Shown here in pieces: positions 35,203 through 43,901 of a DNA stretch of 64,000 nucleotides (within the stretch, counting starts at the first letter, position 1; each line of letters starts with the position of its first letter). The position numbers and the translations under genes were made by a program. The notes beneath the pieces are model-generated. The model saw only the letters and a list, made by a program, of their open reading frames with translations. It searched no databases and had not been told where the DNA came from. The stretch is from positions 62,001 through 126,000 of the forward strand of contig NZ_DASVSF010000053.1 in assembly GCF_036388275.1 (NCBI RefSeq), given 5' to 3'. This DNA is from Longimicrobium sp. (GTDB taxonomy: Bacteria > Gemmatimonadota > Gemmatimonadetes > Longimicrobiales > Longimicrobiaceae).

Positions 35203-35658
35203 TTAGCCCAGGAGGCGGGGATCAAACGCAAAAGGCGTGGAACTGAGTACCCGCACATTCCCTGCATCTGCGTGGCGCGGATTCAAGAGCACGTTCGACT
35301 CCACACGAATGAGCGCGCTGGGAACCCGCAGCAGGAGTGAATCGCCCCGCTCTACCCACGAATCTCCAAGCTCCACGCACGTTGGATGATCGGCTACATT
35401 GAACCAGTCGTCGGGTAGAGTCTCGGTCTCGATCTCCTCCGCAGGCGCCGTATCTGGCACCTCCACCTTCAATGCGACAAGGTCCGTGGGGGCGTCCTCG
35501 ATGTCGATGTGAACGAGGTATTCGAGAGCGGCAAGAGATAGATTCGACGACAGGTACACGACGGGTACGCCCTCGGAATTCCAACGACCGCCATGCAGCC
35601 GCGCGCCTTCTCCGTCGAGCTTCGAGTACGCGGCTCTGGTGAGGCGCCAGAGAATCAT
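35203..35658 (-). CDS. RES-domain toxin
   Basis: 151 residues of the RES family, which in known modules acts on NAD+ (degradation or transfer to a target), arresting growth. It shows the family's Arg in LWRLTRAAYS, the GGRWNSEGVPVVYLSS block and Glu in LAALEYLVHI; a Ser follows in LLLRVPSALI. The gene begins 1 nt into the antitoxin stop (TGATG overlap), typical of RES-Xre operons. Confidence 0.92.
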   Translation of the reverse strand: MILWRLTRAAYSKLDGEGARLHGGRWNSEGVPVVYLSSNLSLAALEYLVHIDIEDAPTDLVALKVEVPDTAPAEEIETETLPDDWFNVADHPTCVELGDSWVERGDSLLLRVPSALIRVESNVLLNPRHADAGNVRVLSSTPFAFDPRLLG

Positions 35659-36242
35659 CAGCTTACGATCCCATGCTCGATCCTGCCGAGAACCCTTTCT
35701 ACGGCGCGAGTTCCCGCGTCAGTCCCCAGTAGGTCGACTGGCCGCTTTCCTTCCAGAGCGCGATTTTCCTTGTGCAGCCACCTGGACGCTCGGGACATGT
35801 CCCCGATCGCTTCCTCCGCACGTGCATAAACGCGGAGCACGCGCGCGAGCCGATCGGACTGTTCAGGGCTGAGCAGCTTCTCTTTCTGCTTCCGGTCGGC
35901 CAACGTACGGCGCGATACGACGAGTTCGTACATGACTCGGGGTTCAACCAATCCCGAGCTGATTACATCGTCGACAGCTCGTGTTGGATAGCCCGCGGCA
36001 ACTTTACCCGCTAAACGTAATTCGCCGCTCAGAGCTTCAGCTTTCCGGGCCTGTCCTCCTACTTCCAATCGATACCACTTCTGGATTACGGAACCGGCTC
36101 TTTCCGGAACGAATCGCCGCGGCTCTGCCAGTTCCTTGACGGCCGACTCCTTACCGGCACGGGCTCCCCCGTGCTTCTCCGTCGGCACGGCCTTGGTAGC
36201 GGATCTGGTGGCTTTTCGGCCGGTGTCGCTCTTGGTCGCCAT
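35658..36242 (-). CDS. Xre/MbcA/ParS-type antitoxin (DUF2384)
   Basis: 194 residues. The basic, low-complexity N-terminus (KSDTGRKATRSATKAVPTEK) is an unusual leader; the core contains the Xre-like DNA-binding segment (KEKLLSPEQSDRLARVLRVY) and the toxin-binding C-terminal DUF2384 block (RPVDLLGTDAGTRAVERVLG). It would neutralise the RES toxin encoded next and repress the operon. A perfect 7-bp palindrome lies 10 nt upstream of its start. The extra ~50-residue basic N-terminus is longer than usual. Confidence 0.9.
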   Translation of the reverse strand: MATKSDTGRKATRSATKAVPTEKHGGARAGKESAVKELAEPRRFVPERAGSVIQKWYRLEVGGQARKAEALSGELRLAGKVAAGYPTRAVDDVISSGLVEPRVMYELVVSRRTLADRKQKEKLLSPEQSDRLARVLRVYARAEEAIGDMSRASRWLHKENRALEGKRPVDLLGTDAGTRAVERVLGRIEHGIVS

Positions 36243-36252
36243 ATTTCATCCC

Positions 36253-36268
36253 TGTGCAAGATTGCACA
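36253..36268. promoter_or_regulatory. Palindromic operator of the RES-Xre module
   Basis: TGTGCAAGATTGCACA is a perfect inverted repeat of 7 bp arms with a 2-bp centre, just upstream of the antitoxin start. Placement and symmetry fit a binding site for a dimeric Xre antitoxin, giving autorepression. Confidence 0.6.
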
Positions 36269-36295
36269 CGTAATTTGGCAAATCCCGCACCGCAG

Positions 36296-37183
36296 TCAAG
36301 AGTTCCGACGGAGCCCGACGAGACGCGTCCATGCCGAAGTCCCCACCCGCCCGCTGCACTCCTGCCCTTGCGAGTGGAGGCCGGAGCGGTCCATGCCACA
36401 GAGTTGCGCGGCTCGGGACGGCTCGCCGGCGGGGTAGTCCAGCCCCCGCGCGGCCTCCAGGTACGCCGACGGCATCAGCAGCCGCTGGATGATGGAACGC
36501 AATCCGGCGCGGACCAGCATAGGGTAGATGCGCAGCAGCGGACGCAGCCACGCCCCGCCCTTCAGCCGCAGCAGGCCGCGCACGTGCCCGGGGGTCAGGA
36601 TGGCCTGGAGCCGCAGCAGGAGATGATAGCGTGCCGGTCCAAGGTGCTTCCGGTACTGGGCATAGAGCGCTTCCGTGCCCTCGCCGTGTACCAGGTCGCG
36701 CCGCAGGTGAAGCTCGCGATCGAGCCTCCATTCGCCGTAGGTCCGGGGGAGGTCGGGGATGCCCAGGCCCGTGCCCACCCGCCGGAACACGTCGTAGAGC
36801 TCGCGCTGCTCGTCCGCGGTCAGCGGCCGCGCTAGCATCTCATGTGCTCGCTCGGAGTAGTCGATGAGCATGTAGAGCACGTCGCGGTGCGCCCAATCCG
36901 GGATGCGCTGACCCCGCTGGCCCTCGACCGCTGCGTGGACCGCCCGGATGCGATCGAGCGTGCGCGCGGCGGTCTGCGAGTCGGCGAACACGATGTGCTG
37001 CGCGTAGCCGGCCGTCGAGAACAGCCGGCCGATGGGATCCGCCGGCAGCTTTCCGGTGAAGAACAGCCAGTCGACCGCGCGGTTGAGCGCGAACTCCGCG
37101 GCGGAGCCGGCGAAGACCAGGAGAATCATGTCTCCATCGCCCCAGATCCTCCGCACGATCGAACCACGTTCGACGAAATCCAC
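36296..37183 (-). CDS. MpaB/DUF2236-like oxygenase-type protein
   Basis: About 295 residues from GTG 37183, preferred over an ATG at 37273 because the latter overlaps the upstream gene. It begins VDFVERGSIVRRIWGDGDMI and contains AEFALNRAVDWLFFTGKL, HIVFADSQTAARTLDRIRAV and HRDVLYMLIDYSERAHEML, the latter matching the DUF2236 block whose His residues bind haem in rubber-oxygenase relatives. The tail after GLDYPAGEP is Ser/Arg-rich and could be a frameshift or true end. Function by family: a haem-dependent oxygenase-like protein; substrate unknown. Confidence 0.75.
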   Translation of the reverse strand: MDFVERGSIVRRIWGDGDMILLVFAGSAAEFALNRAVDWLFFTGKLPADPIGRLFSTAGYAQHIVFADSQTAARTLDRIRAVHAAVEGQRGQRIPDWAHRDVLYMLIDYSERAHEMLARPLTADEQRELYDVFRRVGTGLGIPDLPRTYGEWRLDRELHLRRDLVHGEGTEALYAQYRKHLGPARYHLLLRLQAILTPGHVRGLLRLKGGAWLRPLLRIYPMLVRAGLRSIIQRLLMPSAYLEAARGLDYPAGEPSRAAQLCGMDRSGLHSQGQECSGRVGTSAWTRLVGLRRNS

Positions 37184-37262
37184 TGCCCTGCCCCGCTCGC
37201 TTGGGCGAAGGGAATCCGCCGAATCGAAAGCTCGTCCGCGGTGAACCGCCCGTGGCGCGACC

Positions 37263-40200
37263 TCAGCCCTCAATGTCCACCTCCTCCACGTTGTCGAACC
37301 GCTCCGTATCGATCAGCACCACGTAGGGGTCGATGCCGGCGTCGGACGGCTTCTTGGGCACCGTTACCGTAATCGTGTGCTGGCCGGAGCGGATGCGGTG
37401 CATGCGCAGGTACAGCGTTTCGCCGAACTCGGAGCCCTCCCCCTCCGTCGGCGCAAAGACACCGATGGGCACCCACTCGTCCATCGGCACCTCCGTCTCC
37501 ACGCCCGTGGGCGCGACGGTCACCTTGCGCGCCTTTACGCGGATCGTCACCTGCCAGGCACCGGCCGCGGTCTTCCTGGCCGTCGCCCGCTCCGTCTCCA
37601 GCTCCCAGAAGGTGTTCGCCGCGAACAGGTCGTGCAGCAGGGGCCGCAGCGAGTCCGGCGTCACCGCCTGCAGCTCGCGGTACAGGTCCAGCGAGGTCGC
37701 GCCGCCCGAACGCGGGTTCTCCATCAGGCGCCGGAAGGCCAGGTCCACGCGCTCCCTGCCCATGTACTCGCTCATGGCGTACAGCGCGAACGGGCCCTTG
37801 CGGTACGCGGCGTACGGGTCCAGCGCCCGCACTAGCGGCTGCGACTGGCGGATGGGCGGAATGGGCGACGGCTGGCGGAAGAAGCGCAGAAGCCGCCGCA
37901 GGTGGTCACGCCCGTAGGTATCTTCGATGGCACCCATCGCGGCGTACCACGCGAAGCTTTCGGTAATGAGCGGCGCGCCCTCCGCAAAGGCGTACGCGAC
38001 ACCCCATTGGTGCGCCATCTCGTGCGCGACGACGGCGAACGGCATGTCCAGCCCCTGCGGGTCGTGCTCCGGGTTGTAGCGCGAGAACCCTTCCGTGAAG
38101 TCGATGGTCCCCGGCTCGGCGTGCGCGCCGATCCCCTGGCCGGGGTTCTCCACCAGCCGGATGATGCTGCCGTGCCGGTACGGCCCGTACGCGCGGGTGT
38201 TGTACGCCAGTGACGCGCGCACGCTGCGGAGCATGCGCTGCAGGTTGGCGGCGTGCGCGGGGTGATGGTACACCTGGATGGTGACCGGCTGCCCCGCGCC
38301 CGCCGGAGGGGTCCACCGCTCCTCGTGCACCGCGTACGCGGCGGAAAAGAAGGCGTACTCGCTGCCGATGGGGGTATCGGTCACGTAATGGAAGTAGCGG
38401 CGCCCCCGCTCCGTCCACGTGCGGCGCAGCGCCCCGGGGGCGACGGCGACCTGGCTTGCAGCCGTCCCGATGACCGCGTCCAGGGTGATGCGCTCGGGGC
38501 CGGCCGACTCCCGCTCGCCCGTGACGTCGCCGGCCTCGGCCAGCGTGGGGACCATGGGCCGCGCGGGGAGCCCCTGCGCCCTCCGTTCACTGGGCTTGAA
38601 GAGTTCGCGGCTCTTCTGGTAGCCGATGGCGGGAAGCCAGTCCTGGCCGCGGAAGTAGGTGCTGGCCTTGGTCACGGACAGCACCGGGTCTACGCCGCCG
38701 TTCCGGAAGCCGCGCTGCGCCACGCGCACCGTAAAGTCGAGGCGGAGCGAGTCGCCGGGCTGCAGCGGCTGCCGCAACGCGTAGATCCGGTGCCGGTGCT
38801 CCGCATCCACCAGCACACGCGCGGCGGGCCGGTCGAAGCTCACGTCCCCAGTCTCCACGCCGATGGGCGGCGCCACGTGGATGGATTCGATCGCGCCCGC
38901 GGTGTGGTTCACCAGGTGATAGGTGCCGCGGATGTCCGCCGCCCGCCGCCGGGGATGGATCTCCACGCGCAGGGTGACGCCCGCCAGGCGAGGCTGCGGA
39001 ACGTCCGCGTACCGCCCGAAGCGCCGCTCGTACTCGGCGCGCAGTTCCGCGACACCGGCCGCGGTGCGGTACTGGTTGAGGACGTTGGTGTTGTAGAAGA
39101 TGAACCCGCCCAGCCCCAGGATGAGCGCCGCGGCCAGCGCGGCGGCCCCTGCCGTTGGCCGCGTGAACCGGCCGCGCGCCAGGTGCAGGCGCGTGCGCAG
39201 CTTCTTCTCCAGCCCGCGCACCCAGAGCAGCCGCGCGGCGACAGCCAGCAGCAGCGCCCACGCGCCCCAGTACATCATGAACCACAGCCACGGCCCCAGC
39301 GACGCGCCAAAACCGCGCATGTCCGAGTACGACCAGCCGGGCACGGCGCCGTAGACCAGCAGGTTGTGCCCCACGCCCAGCCGGTCGGCGAAGATGATCA
39401 GCGCGTAGATGATGAGGGCCGCCATGTGGCCCAGGTACTTCTGGTTGATCATCCCCTGCACCGCCAGGGCGAGCAGGGCGAACAGCAGGTATTCGGGAAG
39501 CTGAAGGCCGAAGAGAACCTTCAGGTACAGGCCGACCTGGAACTCGTGGTAGCCCATGCTCACCTGAATGAGCATGCCGATGATCATCAGCACCAGCATC
39601 CACGCGGCGAGCAGCAGGCCCAGCGCCCCGAACTTGCCCAGGAACGGCACCCACTCCGGCACCGGCGCCGCATCGGTGATCTCTCCCAGCCCCGCCTCGC
39701 GCTCCCGCCAGACCAGCTCGCCGGCCCAGATCACCGTGAGCATGGGGATGACCAGCCACGGCGTCATGAAGCTGGTCAGCGGCGTCGCCAGGAACGTCAG
39801 GATGTAGCCGGTACGCGGCAGCAGCGGCGTGCCCATGTTCACCAGGTGCTCCGGCAGGATCATCACCGCCACTACCGCGATGGGGAGGGTGACGATCAGC
39901 CCGACCCGGCTCTTGGCGACGGACTTGAACGACGTCCACGCGATGTCCAGCGCCTGCCGCATGTGCGTCGCAAAGCTGAAAGTCCCTTGCACGCGCGGGA
40001 CGGCGATGGCGTTCCTCGCCAGCTCGGTGCCGGCGGGGGTGGGGGCGTGCGCGGCACGCCGACGCCCAATGCGGCTCCACCACGGCTGCGCGGCCAGGTG
40101 CTCGAACCGGAAGCGGGCGTAGGTGAACGCCAGCACGCCGACGGCGATCCCCAGCCACAGCAGGCGCCGCCAAAGCAGCGCCCCCTCCAGCCGCAGCAGG

Positions 40201-40895
40201 CGCGTGTTCTTTTCGATGGGCGTCCAATCCGTCGTAACGTCGAAGATGGTCATGTGGGCCAGGGCGTCGAGCACCGTCGCCAGCGCCACCTGGTCCAGGA
40301 AGACCATGACGGCGACCATCCCGCCGTAGACCACCGAGAACAGGATCACGCTTCCCACGTAGCTGCCGATGGCCCGGCGCCCCCGCGTGGCCACCGCGAA
40401 CTGGATGGCGGTGACGATGAAGGCGTTCGGCAGCGCGAGAAAGGCGTACGCGGTCAGGTAGGCCATCGGCCGGAACGGGCCGATCACCTGCGGATCAACG
40501 CCGGGCAGGTAGACGGCCAGCATCACGCCCACCGGCACCGCCAGCATGATCAGCGCGTTCAGGGCGAACGCGGCCAGGAACCGGCCACCCAGGTACTGTC
40601 CCCTGGTGACCGAGGCGGTCCAGGTGAGGGGATGCATCCCCGCCTCCACATCGCGCACCGCCACCTCGCCGGCGACGCCCGCGCCGAGCAAGAGCCAGAA
40701 CAGGCTGCTCATGATGGTGACGACCGCGATGACGTACGGCGAGTTGATGTAGAAGTCCGCGTAGAGCGCGTCGGCCAGGAAGTTCTTCCGCACGAACAGG
40801 TACGCGACGACCACCATCGCCACGAACGGCAGCCAGGTGGAAAGCCGGCGCGCCTGGTAGGCGAACTCGAAGCGGAAGATCTCGCGCAGCTTCAT
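37263..40895 (-). CDS. ABC-2 permease fused to M1-family metallopeptidase domain (second copy)
   Basis: 1210 residues from ATG 40895, which overlaps the ATPase stop by 4 nt (ATGA). Two permease modules (about 1-275 and 300-590) carry the same plan as the gene at 231-3809, and a large extracytoplasmic region contains VAHEMAHQWG near residue 958 with ITESFAWYAAM downstream as third-ligand candidate. FRFEFAYQARR opens the protein as in its paralogue (ARFEFRYLLRN). Both have a matched ATPase. Between the copies the M1 half has diverged more than the permease helices. Substrate unknown. Confidence 0.9.
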   Translation of the reverse strand: MKLREIFRFEFAYQARRLSTWLPFVAMVVVAYLFVRKNFLADALYADFYINSPYVIAVVTIMSSLFWLLLGAGVAGEVAVRDVEAGMHPLTWTASVTRGQYLGGRFLAAFALNALIMLAVPVGVMLAVYLPGVDPQVIGPFRPMAYLTAYAFLALPNAFIVTAIQFAVATRGRRAIGSYVGSVILFSVVYGGMVAVMVFLDQVALATVLDALAHMTIFDVTTDWTPIEKNTRLLRLEGALLWRRLLWLGIAVGVLAFTYARFRFEHLAAQPWWSRIGRRRAAHAPTPAGTELARNAIAVPRVQGTFSFATHMRQALDIAWTSFKSVAKSRVGLIVTLPIAVVAVMILPEHLVNMGTPLLPRTGYILTFLATPLTSFMTPWLVIPMLTVIWAGELVWREREAGLGEITDAAPVPEWVPFLGKFGALGLLLAAWMLVLMIIGMLIQVSMGYHEFQVGLYLKVLFGLQLPEYLLFALLALAVQGMINQKYLGHMAALIIYALIIFADRLGVGHNLLVYGAVPGWSYSDMRGFGASLGPWLWFMMYWGAWALLLAVAARLLWVRGLEKKLRTRLHLARGRFTRPTAGAAALAAALILGLGGFIFYNTNVLNQYRTAAGVAELRAEYERRFGRYADVPQPRLAGVTLRVEIHPRRRAADIRGTYHLVNHTAGAIESIHVAPPIGVETGDVSFDRPAARVLVDAEHRHRIYALRQPLQPGDSLRLDFTVRVAQRGFRNGGVDPVLSVTKASTYFRGQDWLPAIGYQKSRELFKPSERRAQGLPARPMVPTLAEAGDVTGERESAGPERITLDAVIGTAASQVAVAPGALRRTWTERGRRYFHYVTDTPIGSEYAFFSAAYAVHEERWTPPAGAGQPVTIQVYHHPAHAANLQRMLRSVRASLAYNTRAYGPYRHGSIIRLVENPGQGIGAHAEPGTIDFTEGFSRYNPEHDPQGLDMPFAVVAHEMAHQWGVAYAFAEGAPLITESFAWYAAMGAIEDTYGRDHLRRLLRFFRQPSPIPPIRQSQPLVRALDPYAAYRKGPFALYAMSEYMGRERVDLAFRRLMENPRSGGATSLDLYRELQAVTPDSLRPLLHDLFAANTFWELETERATARKTAAGAWQVTIRVKARKVTVAPTGVETEVPMDEWVPIGVFAPTEGEGSEFGETLYLRMHRIRSGQHTITVTVPKKPSDAGIDPYVVLIDTERFDNVEEVDIEG

Positions 40896-41797
40896 GCCGC
40901 CGCCTCCGCCCGCTCGCGCCGCCTGCCGATGTGGCTGGCCATGGTGGCGAAGTAGACGTCCTCCAAATCCGGCTCGGCCGGCTCGAATCCGTGGCCGGGC
41001 GATCCGTCCGCGTAGACGTGCACGAGGGTCTTTCCGGCGAGCAGCTTGGTGGAGATCACCGCGTGCTCTCGCTCCATCTCCGCCAGCGCGCGCTTCTCGA
41101 TCACGCTGCGCCAGATCCGGCCGCGCATCTGCTCGATGGCGCCCAGCGGCTCGGCTTCCAGCAGGATTTCGCCCCGGTCGATGATCGCCATCCGCGTGCA
41201 CAGCTCGCTGACGTCCTCCACGATGTGCGTGGAAAGGATCACCGCGCTGTTCTCGCCCAGCTCGCTCAGCAGGTTAAGGAACCGCACGCGCTCTGCCGGG
41301 TCCAGCCCCGCCGTCGGCTCGTCGACGATCAGGAGCTTCGGGTTGCCCAGCAGCGCCACCGCCACGCCAAAGCGCTGCCGCATCCCGCCCGAGTAGCCGC
41401 CCAGCTTCTGCTTGCGCACGTCCCACAGGTTCGTCTGCCGGAGCAGCGCCTCCACCACCTCCCTGCGCGCCTTTTTGGCCGCGATGCCCTTGAGGATGGC
41501 GAAGTGCTCGAGCAGCTCCTCGGCGCTCACCTTGGGATACACGCCGAACTCCTGCGGCAGGTAGCCGAGCGTCTGCCGCACGCGGTCCTTTTCGCGCACG
41601 ACGTCGATCTCGCCCAGGTGGATGGTCCCGCTGTCCGGCTCCTGCAGGGTGGCCAGAATGCGCATCAGCGTAGACTTGCCTGCGCCGTTGGGCCCCAGCA
41701 GGCCGTACATCCCCGCGGGAATCGTAAGCGAAACGTGATTCAGCGCCTGCACGCCGTTCGGGTAGATCTTGGATACGTCGCGGATCTGCAGTTCCAT
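40892..41797 (-). CDS. ABC transporter ATP-binding protein (second copy)
   Basis: 301 residues, Walker A GPNGAGKS, signature YSGGMRQRFG, Walker B LLIVDEPTAGLD and STHIVED. It resembles the ATPase at 3819 over its whole length, including the C-terminal extension. The pair forms an operon with the permease/M1 gene through a 4-nt overlap. It is the first gene of that operon; a promoter should lie within the gap to 42.0 kb, where I see no clear hexamers. Confidence 0.93.
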   Translation of the reverse strand: MELQIRDVSKIYPNGVQALNHVSLTIPAGMYGLLGPNGAGKSTLMRILATLQEPDSGTIHLGEIDVVREKDRVRQTLGYLPQEFGVYPKVSAEELLEHFAILKGIAAKKARREVVEALLRQTNLWDVRKQKLGGYSGGMRQRFGVAVALLGNPKLLIVDEPTAGLDPAERVRFLNLLSELGENSAVILSTHIVEDVSELCTRMAIIDRGEILLEAEPLGAIEQMRGRIWRSVIEKRALAEMEREHAVISTKLLAGKTLVHVYADGSPGHGFEPAEPDLEDVYFATMASHIGRRRERAEAAA

Positions 41798-42153
41798 GGC
41801 TTTTCGCTGTGTACGACGCCCAGGCGGATCCGGCGCATCCGCCAGCGCTCCTGAGCACGAAGAACTTTACGATACAAAGAACTTGTGCGCAAGGGTACTA
41901 CCACGTGGGGGCACTTACGGACGCGACATCCGCAAGAGGCAGACGTCTGGGTCCGCGAATCTCCTCTCGGCCTGCGTCCGTATTCTCCTCTGGGTAGCCG
42001 GCCATGCTTTCGGCGAACGAAGGTATCGCACACCGGCCCCGCACCCTGACCCTTGTGGGCCAGGGCGCTCACATCACGATCACAGGAAACCGTATGGCGA
42101 GGAAGCAGGAGGCGGGCAGTACCCCCGGACGGCGAAGTCCGAGGCCAGGACGT
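41798..42153. other. Intergenic region with attC relic
   Basis: No gene of convincing quality. It holds the right half of an attC (41998-42060) and presumably the promoter of the leftward ABC operon. Composition is mixed, with some AT-rich patches near 41870 that could be that promoter. Confidence 0.5.
41998..42060 (+). repeat. attC relic (right half)
   Basis: CCGGCCATGCTTTCGGCGAA and CACCGGCCCCGCACCC, followed by TGACCCTTGTG, match the loop and right arm of attC sites 2-4. The left arm and a GTT core are absent. This ties the region to the two cassette arrays. Confidence 0.6.
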
Positions 42154-42339
42154 ATGCGTTGCTGGCAGTGCTCCAGAGTATCCAGGATGAATGAGGACAT
42201 GACCTGCCCTGCCTGTGGGATTTACAACCAGGTTCCGCCCAAGGAATCGTTAGGCTACCGGATCCTGATGTGGATCCTGTGGGTGGACGTGGCAGTCACG
42301 ATAGGTACCGTCGTCTTGGTGGCGGAGAGCTGTGGCTGA
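42154..42339 (+). CDS. Small zinc-ribbon membrane protein
   Basis: 61 residues from ATG 42154, favoured by CCAGGA just upstream; an ATG at 42094 would add 20 residues. The N-terminus carries CWQC and, 12 residues later, CPAC, a C-x2-C-x12-C-x2-C zinc ribbon. A single membrane helix follows (YRILMWILWVDVAVTIGTVV). It lies just after an attC relic, so it may be remnant cassette cargo. Function unknown. Confidence 0.5.
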   Translation: MRCWQCSRVSRMNEDMTCPACGIYNQVPPKESLGYRILMWILWVDVAVTIGTVVLVAESCG

Positions 42340-42377
42340 AAGCCCCGCGGCGACGATGCCACGTGCCAGGTTCACGA

Positions 42378-42551
42378 AAGCGGTGTACTCCTCGCCCCCT
42401 CGCCCACTCCATCGCGCCGTCCCCCGCCCCGTGCAGTCTGCAGCCGAACTCCCCCATCCATCGCCAGTTCATCCTCCCGGTGCGTATCGCGCCAGCTTGA
42501 TCGAGGAGTTTCGCCACCGCCTCGAGCGCGCCCAAGAACTCGGCCGCAACG
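42378..42551 (-). pseudogene. Degraded member of the FGALEAVANSS family (copy B)
   Basis: At the DNA level this stretch matches the intact gene at 45214-45453 over CTCGCCCACTCCATCGCG, TGCAGCCGAACTCC and AGCTTGATCGAGGAGTTTCG. In protein terms FLGALEAVAK and SIKLARYAP appear in different minus-strand frames, and a block of about 25 nt present in the other copies is missing. It is a pseudogene. Confidence 0.65.
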
Positions 42552-42720
42552 TTCCGCGCGTGCACTCCCGGCCGGTCGCGCACGGCGCCGTCGACCGGCA
42601 GAACGAACGATCCGGTGGAGCTCGGGAACCCCGAACCCCACCGGATGCGTATCCTGGCACTACGCCAGGACCTTCGCCTTACATGGTCAGCGCGCCGGGG
42701 CGCCGCGTCCGGGCGTAGGC

Positions 42721-43680
42721 TCAGAGCGCCGGGGCGCGCATCCCGAGCCGCTGCTGCAGCCACACCAGGCGGTCGCGCGCGGCCTCGGCGTTCAGGCCGT
42801 GCCCCGCGTTGTACCAGAGGATCGTCTTCGGATCGCGCACCGCGGCGTGCAGCCGCTCGGCGTCGCGCGGCGGCACGAGGTCGTCCTGCCGCCCCGACTG
42901 CAGCAGGAGGGACGTCGGTGACGCGAAGCCGACGTACTTGATCGGCTCGATCGGGATCATCGACTCGAGCCAGCGCCGCCGCTCCGCGCAGGTGAGCCCG
43001 GCTAAGGCGCCGGCGTCCTCGGGGCTGGCGAAGTGCGAGACGAGCCCGCCGTCGGCCACCGCGAGGATGCCCGTCTTGAGCCGCCGCTCAATCCCGACGA
43101 AGAGCGCGCCCATCGTCCCGCCGTAGCTGAAGCCCACGAAACCGAGCCGACTCGCGTCCACGTCCGGGCGCGCCACGAGCACGTCCACGGCACGCTGCAG
43201 GTCGGTCATGAGCTGCACCTGCTCGGCGCTGTCAGCCTCGGTGAAGCGGAGCGAGCTGCCCCCGCGCCGCGCGAACGGGGCGTCGAGCGCCACCACCACC
43301 GCCCCGTGGCGCGCCAGCAGCACCCCTTCGCCCGTCATCTGTTGGGAGTTGCCCTGCATTCCGTGCTGCAGCAACAACCCCGCGAACGGGCCCGCACCCT
43401 CGGGCACGAAGAGCCGCCCCGTCGCGCGGCCGGTACCGCGCGGGCTGAGAAAGCTCAGTTGGTAGATCTGCACACCCGGCTGGGTGCCGATCGGCTGGAG
43501 CACCAGGTCGTAGGCCGCCGCGCGGTCGTAGGCGAACGCCGTCAGGGCCAAGGCGGGTGCCGGCGCATCGCTGAGCGTCGGGAGGCTGCACACGCCGCCG
43601 GGCGGGTCGGCAGGCAGGGCGCAAGCACCAGCGAGCAGGAACACAAGCAGTAGAGCGAAAGTGACGGAGCGCATGAGCAT
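42721..43680 (-). CDS. Alpha/beta hydrolase lipoprotein
   Basis: 319 residues from ATG 43680, chosen for GGAGG 7 nt upstream and the lipoprotein signal LLLVFLLAGACALP. The catalytic set is visible: Ser in GFSYGG, Asp in SGRQDDLVP and His in YNAGHGLN, with LLLQHGMQGN forming the oxyanion region. It is a paralogue of the hydrolase half of 11001-12224 but lacks the Big2-like module. The genes upstream and downstream face away, so it is transcribed alone. Confidence 0.88.
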   Translation of the reverse strand: MLMRSVTFALLLVFLLAGACALPADPPGGVCSLPTLSDAPAPALALTAFAYDRAAAYDLVLQPIGTQPGVQIYQLSFLSPRGTGRATGRLFVPEGAGPFAGLLLQHGMQGNSQQMTGEGVLLARHGAVVVALDAPFARRGGSSLRFTEADSAEQVQLMTDLQRAVDVLVARPDVDASRLGFVGFSYGGTMGALFVGIERRLKTGILAVADGGLVSHFASPEDAGALAGLTCAERRRWLESMIPIEPIKYVGFASPTSLLLQSGRQDDLVPPRDAERLHAAVRDPKTILWYNAGHGLNAEAARDRLVWLQQRLGMRAPAL

Positions 43681-43901
43681 GGTGGCACCTCCACAGGAGT
43701 TGCAATTCAATTCAAGCTTGTCGGCAAAAAGACTTTCGTCAAGATGGCACCGCTATGGCGCCGGCAGGCGCTGTCGGCGATGATAGAGTTCTCAGGCGGC
43801 AGTGGGGCGCAGCGGTGGGCGAAGTGCCGGCTGGAACGGCGGCATCGGTCGAGACACGCTCTCCACTCTTCCGGCACCCTTCACTCGAAGTCGGCGGAAC
43901 C

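Noticed and set aside
38253..40955. A 900-codon plus-strand open frame antisense to the second permease/M1 gene
   Set aside because: Typical high-GC antisense shadow with no domain signature.
43755..43901. Upstream start of the HExxH lipoprotein
   Set aside because: Would hide the lipoprotein signal behind 49 unlikely residues; ATG 43902 is better.
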